From CAKVOD01 sp964606505 (GTDB lineage Bacteria > Bacillota > Clostridia > Christensenellales > UBA1242), in contig CAZSGM010000010.1 in NCBI GenBank assembly GCA_964606505.1, positions 1 to 29,021 of the forward strand: DNA of 29,021 nt. Direction: 5' to 3'. The notes beneath the pieces are model-generated. The model saw only the letters and a program-made list of their open reading frames with translations. It made no database searches and had not been told where the DNA came from. A program made the position numbers and the translations under genes. Position 1 is the first letter of the stretch; every line of letters begins with the position of its first letter. Below, one piece after another: positions 24,338 through 29,021 of this stretch.

Positions 24338-24366
24338 TTGACAAAATATGAGTTTAATGTTATGAT
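24338..24366 (+). promoter_or_regulatory. Sigma-A promoter for the pyrophosphatase-Nudix pair
   Basis: Perfect TTGACA (24338-24343), a 17-bp spacer and TATGAT (24361-24366), with a short leader to AAGGAGG and the ATG at 24392. Confidence 0.85.
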
Positions 24367-24391
24367 AGTGCATCATAAGGAGGAATAAATT

Positions 24392-24766
24392 ATGGAATCA
24401 AAAGACTACATCGGCACAATTGTTACTGTAAAAATGGATAGACCTATGGGCACAAAACACCCTAAACACGGGTTTGTCTATCCCGTCAATTACGGGTTTA
24501 TTCCAAACACTATTTCAGGGGATGGTGAGGAACTTGACGCGTATGTGCTCGGCGAACACCAGCCGTTAGACACGTTTGAAGGCAAGGTTATCGCGGTTAT
24601 ACATAGGCTCGACGACGATGACGACAAATTGGTTGTTGTTAGGGACGGCAAAAATTACACCGACGACCAAATCAGAGCGCTCGTTGAGTTTCAAGAACAA
24701 TGGTTCAAAAGTGAAATTTTAAGACAACCTAGCGCGCGCGAAAAGGACGTCGACAACGCAAGATAA
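24392..24766 (+). CDS. ppa: Inorganic pyrophosphatase, short family I type
   Basis: 124 residues; AAGGAGG precedes the ATG. It hydrolyses pyrophosphate released by biosynthetic reactions. Family I features in order: VKMDRPMGTKHPKHGFVYPVNYG, with first 20 VKMDRPMGTKHPKHGFVYPV, then GFIPN, and the metal-binding D-G-E-E-L-D-A-Y-V-L-G signature (44-54), followed by the IAVIHRLDDDDDKLVV segment. It is shorter than the 170-180-residue E. coli type, as in many clostridial small pyrophosphatases that keep the core barrel. The Nudix gene starts 30 bases later, so the two are probably one operon; both deal with diphosphate chemistry in nucleotide metabolism. Confidence 0.88.
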   Translation: MESKDYIGTIVTVKMDRPMGTKHPKHGFVYPVNYGFIPNTISGDGEELDAYVLGEHQPLDTFEGKVIAVIHRLDDDDDKLVVVRDGKNYTDDQIRALVEFQEQWFKSEILRQPSAREKDVDNAR

Positions 24767-24796
24767 CGCAAAACAAAAGTTTTGTAGGAGAAAACT

Positions 24797-25276
24797 GTGA
24801 AAATTCAACAAGCAACACTACTAATGATATTGCGCGGCAACCAAATTTTGCTCGCGGAAAAGAAACGCGGGTTTGGAGTCGGTAAGATTAACGGCGTCGG
24901 CGGAAAGGTCGAGCGCGGCGAAACCATCGAGCAGGCGATGATACGCGAAACGCAAGAGGAAATCGGGGTTACGCCAACAAACTTTACAAAAATGGCAACA
25001 GTTACCTTTGACGAATGGATGAACGGCGAGCGAAAACTGATTGTTACAAACGTCTATACCGCAACCGACTACATAGGTAAAATAATCGAAACCGACGAAA
25101 TGAAACCAAAGTGGTTCAACCTAAACGAAATTCCGTACAACGAAATGTTTGAGGACGACGAAATATGGTTGCCCGAAATTTTAAAAGGAAACAAATTAAT
25201 AGCTAAGTTTGTTTACGACGAGGATTTTAATATGGTTTCATATAAAATGGACGTCGAAAACCAACCGCAATTATAG
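24797..25276 (+). CDS. Nudix hydrolase, MTH1-like 8-oxo-dGTP diphosphatase
   Basis: 159 residues from a GTG start with TAGGAG upstream. The Nudix box G-x5-E-x7-R-E-x2-E-E-x-G-V is complete (GKVERGETIEQAMIRETQEE, then IGV). The surroundings match human MTH1-type enzymes closely: KKRGFGVGKINGVGGKV near the start, ETDEMKPKWFNLNEIPYNEM (the E-x-D-E-M-x-P-x-W-F element that lines the purine pocket) and a final FVYDEDFNMVSYKM. Expected role: cleaning 8-oxo-dGTP and related oxidised nucleotides from the pool. It is probably co-transcribed with ppa. Two terminators follow. The exact substrate is inferred. Confidence 0.88.
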   Translation: MKIQQATLLMILRGNQILLAEKKRGFGVGKINGVGGKVERGETIEQAMIRETQEEIGVTPTNFTKMATVTFDEWMNGERKLIVTNVYTATDYIGKIIETDEMKPKWFNLNEIPYNEMFEDDEIWLPEILKGNKLIAKFVYDEDFNMVSYKMDVENQPQL

Positions 25277-25281
25277 TTAAG

Positions 25282-25325
25282 TCTGAAGCAAACGCCCACA
25301 TAGTGCGCTTGCTTCGGATTTTTTT
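25282..25325 (+). terminator. Rho-independent terminator of the ppa-Nudix operon
   Basis: TCTGAAGCAA (25282-25291) pairs with TTGCTTCGGA (25309-25318), extended by CGC/GCG, followed by seven or more T. Confidence 0.85.
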
Positions 25326-25333
25326 GATAAATA

Positions 25334-25361
25334 GAAGCCGCAACTAACTCCGCGGCTTTTT
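25334..25361 (+). terminator. Second terminator in tandem
   Basis: AAGCCGC (25335-25341) pairs with GCGGCTT (25352-25358), loop of 10, then T. Confidence 0.75.
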
Positions 25362-25419
25362 GCTAGATTGCATAACAATAAATGATTACATATGTAGTGT
25401 TGGGTCAGGATAAAAAAAA

Positions 25420-25449
25420 CTAAGCAATTCAAGAGTTTGAATTGCTTAG
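25420..25449 (-). terminator. Terminator of the tRNA-Arg transcript (minus strand)
   Basis: A perfect 13-bp stem, CTAAGCAATTCAA with TTGAATTGCTTAG, loop GAGT. On the minus strand it is followed by eight T (the A run at 25412-25419), and it lies about 100 bases downstream of the tRNA. Confidence 0.8.
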
Positions 25450-25552
25450 AATCAAAAATAAATCAATTTTGATTAAAATAAAACAGTTATTTGTCTTAAA
25501 TGTTTGTTATTGCGCCTTTTTAATTATTGCCGCGCATTTGCCATTGTTTTCT

Positions 25553-25627
25553 TGGTACGCCCAGAAGGATTCGAACCCTCGATAATAGTTCCGAAGACTA
25601 TTGTGATATCCGCTTCACTATAGGCGC
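25553..25627 (-). tRNA. tRNA-Arg (anticodon UCG)
   Basis: On the minus strand the cloverleaf is complete: acceptor GCGCCTA with TGGGCGT, D stem GTGA/TCAC, anticodon stem ATAGT/ACTAT with loop CTTCGGA (anticodon TCG), T arm GAGGG-TTCGAAT-CCTTC, and an encoded CCA. A20 in the D loop fits arginine identity. The 1-72 pair is G-U and 6-67 is U-G, which is slightly unusual. It reads CGA and possibly other CGN codons. Confidence 0.9.
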
Positions 25628-25666
25628 AAAGTCAGTGGTTTGCAGTCGAGCAAATCGCTTATTAAT

Positions 25667-25695
25667 AGTATACACCATTTTTTTTAAATTGTCTA
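25667..25695 (-). promoter_or_regulatory. Promoter of tRNA-Arg
   Basis: On the minus strand TAGACA (25695-25690), a 17-bp spacer and TATACT (25672-25667), about 40 bases before the mature 5' end. Confidence 0.7.
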
Positions 25696-25898
25696 TTTAA
25701 TTGACAGTTTTTTTTAATTTTTATAGTTGCTGTGTGGCAAGGTGTGCAGTAAGTGTTGCGAAAAATGACAAAGTGCGCGTGGGCGTATGGTAGATTTTGG
25801 GAAAAGTTGCGCTTAATGAATAAAAACATATAAAAATAGTCAAAATATACTTGGCAAGAAAGCAAAACTTCGCTTGTCTAAACTATAAGGAGAGAGAA

Positions 25899-26561
25899 AT
25901 GGAAAGTAACAATCGAAAATCAAAGAGCGGCAACACTCCAAACGCTGCAACGACTGGCGCTAGTTCCAATCAAGCGACGCAAGTAAAATCGCGCGGGATG
26001 AGCGGAACAACCTTTGCAATCGTCGCGCTGTCAATGCTGTTGGTTGCGTCAGTGGTGCTAGGCTTGACGGGCGCGTTCTTTACGGGCAGCGCGAACGTTG
26101 CGGGTACTATTACATTAGGTAACCCCGTAACTATCGGCGTTACGCAAGGCGGGGCGACCGCAACAACGCTAACCTTTACCGGTGCGGCACTCCCAGGGAC
26201 AGTCTACGACCAAGCAATCGCAATCGCGCAACCTGCGGACACATCTGACTCAGTCGTGCGTGCAAAAGTTACGCTCACAAACACTGACACGGCAAGCGTC
26301 AACGTTGACGTTGCCACCGCAAGTGGTTGGACAAAGGGCGACGACGATTACTATTACTACAGCGGAACATTCTCAGCAGGGGATACGCATAACTTTATTA
26401 CGTCAATAACAGTTCCTACATCGTTGACTAACGCCGACGCTAACAAAACTTACGCTGTAAATGTTGTCGTCGAGGCTATCCAACACGCTAATGGCGCAGC
26501 GGCACAAGTTTGGACAACCGCGCCAAGTGACTGGAAAACTTCCTACGGGTCAGGCACGTAA
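25899..26561 (+). CDS. TasA/camelysin-like exported fibre protein (SipW-type signal)
   Basis: 220 residues from the ATG at 25899, with AAGGAGAGAG just before it; the frame also opens at 25851 without a site. A polar, Ser/Asn/Thr-rich start of about 36 residues precedes a hydrophobic segment (FAIVALSMLLVASVVLGLTG, about 41-60) and AFFTGSANVAGTITLGN, the arrangement of SipW-dependent signal peptides. The mature part resembles TasA/camelysin-type beta-sandwich proteins: alternating TxTxTNTDTA blocks and an end VNVVVEAIQHANGAAAQVW that matches the family's AIQAxN pattern. Such proteins form biofilm matrix fibres. No sipW or tapA homologue is nearby. The gene is alone; a TATACT at 25846 may be its -10 box but the -35 is poor. 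Confidence 0.6.
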   Translation: MESNNRKSKSGNTPNAATTGASSNQATQVKSRGMSGTTFAIVALSMLLVASVVLGLTGAFFTGSANVAGTITLGNPVTIGVTQGGATATTLTFTGAALPGTVYDQAIAIAQPADTSDSVVRAKVTLTNTDTASVNVDVATASGWTKGDDDYYYYSGTFSAGDTHNFITSITVPTSLTNADANKTYAVNVVVEAIQHANGAAAQVWTTAPSDWKTSYGSGT

Positions 26562-26833
26562 TAACGTCTGACAAAGTTAGCAGCCGCGGCTTTCTCGCAC
26601 CTACCTAATATTTAAAATTGCACATTGCGTTTGCCGCAAAATTAAAAGTACAAGGTTTTGATTGAAAATGTATATTTTGATGAATTAGCACAGTATTTTA
26701 ATCTTTTAGTGAACGTCGCACAATTATTGTACACTCTTTTTACACTTGCGATTGCCACTTTATTTTGACGAAACCTAAAATTTTGCAGCAAAACAAAACA
26801 CGTGATAAAGTATGACGGTTGCTAAATTTAAGG

Positions 26834-26893
26834 AAAACTGCGCATTTTTTGGCAAAATACCTACCTTTGTCAATTAGTGCGCGGTTTTTCTTT
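26834..26893 (+). terminator. Terminator-like hairpin with a large loop
   Basis: AAAACTGCGCA pairs with TGCGCGGTTTT (one G-U) across 33 bases and is followed by T-rich sequence. Confidence 0.5.
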
Positions 26894-26936
26894 TGAAAAG
26901 TTTCTGCAAAAAATGTCGAAATCAGGCGCATAACGC

Positions 26937-26965
26937 TTGTTTTTAAATGGCATATTTGTTATAAT
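26937..26965 (+). promoter_or_regulatory. Promoter for the aldolase and the phase-variable gene
   Basis: TTGTTT (26937-26942), a 17-bp spacer and a perfect TATAAT (26960-26965), 21 bases before the aldolase ATG. Confidence 0.7.
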
Positions 26966-26986
26966 GAAAATGCATAGGTTGATTAT

Positions 26987-27919
26987 ATGAATTTGTATTC
27001 TGAAAAAACAATGCTCAAAAAAGCACTCTTAGGAAATTACGCCGTCGGCGCGTTCAACTTCTCAAATCTTACGATGTTGCGTGCCATTGTTGATGCGGCT
27101 AATGAGGAGAAGTCGCCCGTCATTTTGGCGGTCAGTGAGTCGGCGTTTGAGATTGTAACGCCGAAGTTTATGAGAAAACTTATTGAAGCGGTTTTGCAGG
27201 ATACAAGTGTTCCGATTGCATTGCACCTTGACCACGGGAGAAGTATTGAGATGGTTCAGGTTGCGCTTGACACGGGGTTTAACTCAGTTATGATTGACGG
27301 GAGCAGTAAGCCGTTTAATGAGAACATTGAGTTGACTTCTAAGGCTGTTGAACTTTGTGAGCGTTACGACGCGGCTTGCGAGGGCGAACTTGGCAGGCTT
27401 GCAGGTGTTGAGGACGACGTCAGGGTTAAGAGCGAGGACGCGCTGTTTACCGACCCGCAAGAGGCGCAGTATTTTGTTAGGGCGACGGGCGTTGACTCGC
27501 TCGCAGTCGCCATTGGCACGAGCCACGGTGCGTACAAGTTTAAGGGCGAGGCGCGACTTAGGTTTGACGTACTCAAAAACATTGAGGAGCAGTTGAAGGG
27601 TTACCCGCTTGTTTTGCACGGCGCGAGTAGTGTTCCGCGGGAGATTGTCGCGGATATTGCAAAGTATGGCGGGCAAATGGCGGGGGCTAAGGGCGTTCCC
27701 GAGGAGATGTTGAAGCAGGCAAGCCAGTTTACGAACGTTTGTAAGATTAACTGCGACACTGACCTGCGCCTTGCTTTCACTGCGAGCGTGCGCAAAACAC
27801 TTACGGAAACACCCGAAAAATTTTCGCCGCGCGATTATTTGCAGCCCGCAAAAGAGGCGGTTAAGGAACTCATAAAATCAAGAATGCGCAACGTTCTTTG
27901 TAGTTCGAATAAAGCGTAA
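26987..27919 (+). CDS. fba: Class II fructose-bisphosphate aldolase
   Basis: 310 residues. It splits fructose 1,6-bisphosphate into dihydroxyacetone phosphate and glyceraldehyde 3-phosphate in glycolysis. Family features: GNYAVGAFNFSNL near the start, the zinc site HLDHG (about nt 27223) with a second zinc His in GTSHGAYK, the EGELGRLAG loop, VLHGASSVP and KINCDTDLR towards the end. The length suits the standard bacterial class II (FbaA/GatY-like) enzyme, which needs a divalent metal and is absent from animals. AGGTTG lies before the ATG. The phase-variable surface gene begins 26 bases after the stop, with no terminator between them, so it probably shares this promoter. Confidence 0.95.
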   Translation: MNLYSEKTMLKKALLGNYAVGAFNFSNLTMLRAIVDAANEEKSPVILAVSESAFEIVTPKFMRKLIEAVLQDTSVPIALHLDHGRSIEMVQVALDTGFNSVMIDGSSKPFNENIELTSKAVELCERYDAACEGELGRLAGVEDDVRVKSEDALFTDPQEAQYFVRATGVDSLAVAIGTSHGAYKFKGEARLRFDVLKNIEEQLKGYPLVLHGASSVPREIVADIAKYGGQMAGAKGVPEEMLKQASQFTNVCKINCDTDLRLAFTASVRKTLTETPEKFSPRDYLQPAKEAVKELIKSRMRNVLCSSNKA

Positions 27920-27945
27920 AGATATAAAAATAAAAGGAGATTTCA

Positions 27946-28143
27946 ATGGAGAATTTTAAAAATATCAACAATTGTGTTGAGAAAAATTGCGATTGCAATA
28001 TTAATAAAAATAATTATAATTATTCTGAAAATACAGGTAAAAATAGCGCAAAATTCAGTGAAAATAACGCCGATTTTAACGCGAAAAACCACGTTTTAAG
28101 CCACTCCATAGCGTCGGGGGGGGGGGGGGTATTTAGCCTCTAG
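27946..28143 (+). CDS. N-terminal ORF of the right-hand phase-variable surface gene (OFF state)
   Basis: 65 codons; AAAAGGAG precedes the ATG. Residues 1-56 are rich in Asn, Lys and Glu with several Cys, like the cytoplasmic stretch of the left-edge gene. The G tract (28116-28129, 14 G) encodes GGGG, and the frame then reads VFSL and a TAG at 28141. The sequence downstream is open to the window edge in another frame. With 13 G (also 10 or 16) the N-terminal frame would run straight into it; with 15 or 12 G a TAG comes two codons after the tract. I therefore read this as one gene captured OFF, not as a separate small gene. Family Asn-rich leader function is unknown. Confidence 0.75.
   Translation: MENFKNINNCVEKNCDCNINKNNYNYSENTGKNSAKFSENNADFNAKNHVLSHSIASGGGGVFSL
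28116..28129. repeat. 14-base poly-G tract, presumed phase-variation switch
   Basis: Fourteen G follow GCGTC, at codon 57 of the upstream ORF. Tract length modulo 3 decides whether the large downstream frame is translated: lengths 10, 13 and 16 are ON, all others OFF with a stop within five codons. The exact count may be uncertain in the assembly. Confidence 0.85.
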
Positions 28144-29021
28144 TTTTAGCGGTTATACCGCTAAAAACGACGGGTATACCCGCAAAAATAAGCAGGTATG
28201 CTATCAAAAATTGCAAAAATCCTCATTTTCCAATTTTTGTTATTTATTCCTAATTTTAGGTATTTTAACTTGCTCAATTTTTATCTCCTTTTTTCCGCAA
28301 GTAAATACTAAAATGGGAAATGTCTATGGGGCTTCAGAATATGCGGGGTCGCTTTTTATAGATTTAAATTTAAGTGAATCGCAAATTGATACTAGTAAGT
28401 TGGGGCAATTTAGTGAATTAACTTGCAATGTTAAGTATTTTACAAGTAGCGATGGGGCTTTATCTAGTTGGACTCGCGATGTTTCCGTTTGTGATTCAAC
28501 TTCTCTTTCTAATAGTGTTAGTGGTTGTACTAACCATTATTTAGAAATTCGGTGCTTTTGGTACGCTGTCGTAAATTATTATATAGGCGAGATAGACTTA
28601 ACTGGTATATATAATGTATTAGATAATACTAATTTAGGGCTAGCGCAGGATGGCTCTATTTTTTGTGGGTTTGAAATTTATAGGCCATCTAACCCAATGG
28701 ATATTCAAATCTCTATGGAGAATGGGAATTGTTTGCTGACCTCAAGTAGTAATGTTTTTGGCTACTATTCGTATGACTTTACTTCTGGAGATGATAGCTG
28801 TACAATTCTCAAGGCAAATTGGGTTACCCCTGTTAGTATAGAGTATAAAAACACGGATGGGACGGCGATTGCCAGTAGTAGTCTGTCTTCAGACGCACCA
28901 ACTGAGTACATTGGGGAAAATATAGACCTAACGAGTGTTACGGCAAGTAAGGCGGGGTACACGTTCGATGGTTGGTATGACAATGTCGAGTGCACAGGCT
29001 CGCCAATAACCACGCTATCGG
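28130..29021 (+). CDS. Main part of the right-hand phase-variable surface protein, 3'-partial
   Basis: The frame is open from the base after the G tract to the window edge (297 codons), and continues. It carries three 7-residue repeats (28151-28213), then a hydrophobic segment (NFCYLFLILGILTCSIFISF, about 28235-28290) acting as signal or anchor, then an exported region rich in Ser, Thr and Asn. Near the edge (about 28839 onwards) is an InlB-type/Listeria-Bacteroides repeat: SIEYKNTDGT, ENIDLTSVTASKAGYTFDGW and YDNVECTGSPITTL. A TTG at 28211 and an ATG at 28313 are in frame but have no ribosome site, so translation should come from 27946 when the tract is in register. A surface or adhesin role is inferred from the repeat type. 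Confidence 0.75.
28151..28213 (+). repeat. Three degenerate 21-bp repeats after the poly-G tract; first unit overlaps a hairpin
   Basis: Units 28151, 28172 and 28193 encode GYTAKND, GYTRKNK and QVCYQKL, related to 11-73. A perfect 10-bp inverted repeat, TTTTAGCGGT (28144-28153) and ACCGCTAAAA (28157-28166), lies 14 bases after the G tract and could stall replication or transcription there. Confidence 0.65.

Larger units (their letters stand above)
26562..26986. other. 425-base intergenic region
   Basis: No gene is supported. It holds a large-loop terminator at 26834-26893 and the aldolase promoter at 26937-26965. The first 270 bases show no structure I can interpret. Confidence 0.6.

Noticed and set aside
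24101..24376. 91-codon minus-strand ORF between the DUF11 and ppa genes
   Set aside because: It covers the ppa promoter, lacks a ribosome site and is composed of AT-rich translation products.
1..29021. Defence island, toxin-antitoxin or insertion sequence
   Set aside because: No transposase, restriction, toxin or effector motif was seen in any supported gene; AddAB, AlkD and Nudix are ordinary housekeeping repair functions.

Overview
The window looks like part of a low- to medium-GC, Gram-positive (Firmicutes/Clostridia-type) chromosome, probably from an uncultured gut lineage. Reasons: strong AAGGAGG-type ribosome sites, TTGACA-N17-TATAAT promoters, the short form of GlyRS, AddAB instead of RecBCD, a SipW/TasA-type fibre protein, lipoproteins, InlB-type repeats and DUF11 surface-type proteins. 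I cannot name the genus. No phage, insertion sequence or CRISPR array is visible.

Layout. 1-2347: a surface protein with GLUG repeats, open at the left edge, whose first bases are a poly-G run. 2734-6549: a YjzC-like small protein, a DegV lipid-binding protein, glycyl-tRNA synthetase and an AlkD-type DNA alkylation repair protein. 6730-13405: an addB-addA double-strand-break repair operon in which addA is split into a helicase ORF and a nuclease ORF in different frames. 13406-14067: a noncoding region with degenerate repeats, two perfect DnaA-box sequences arranged as a palindrome, and a perfect consensus promoter. 14068-17319: a large membrane protein with a coiled coil, a duplicated Tyr-rich module, an AT-hook and a histone-H1-like Lys tail. 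17775-22068: three secreted or membrane proteins (a lipoprotein, a small exported protein and an RsgI-middle-domain-like protein), plus a candidate small RNA at about 20712. 22413-24005 (minus strand): a pair of DUF11 proteins. 24392-25276: pyrophosphatase and an MTH1-like Nudix enzyme. 25553-25627 (minus strand): tRNA-Arg(UCG). 25899-26561: a TasA/camelysin-like protein. 26987-27919: class II fructose-bisphosphate aldolase. 27946 to the right edge: a second poly-G surface protein.

Main points. (1) The two edge genes appear to belong to one family of phase-variable surface proteins. Each has a G tract followed by degenerate 21-bp (7-residue) repeats, then a hydrophobic segment and a secreted part. 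In the right-hand gene 14 G put the N-terminal frame out of register with the large downstream frame; 13 G would join them. (2) The 1083-residue protein looks like a membrane-to-nucleoid tether and I recognise no described family for it. (3) Many intergenic regions carry strongly diverged tandem repeats beginning at or just after a stop codon; several units look like copies of the gene's own 3' end. (4) Housekeeping repair functions (AddAB, AlkD, MTH1-like Nudix) are present but are not arranged as an obvious new system.
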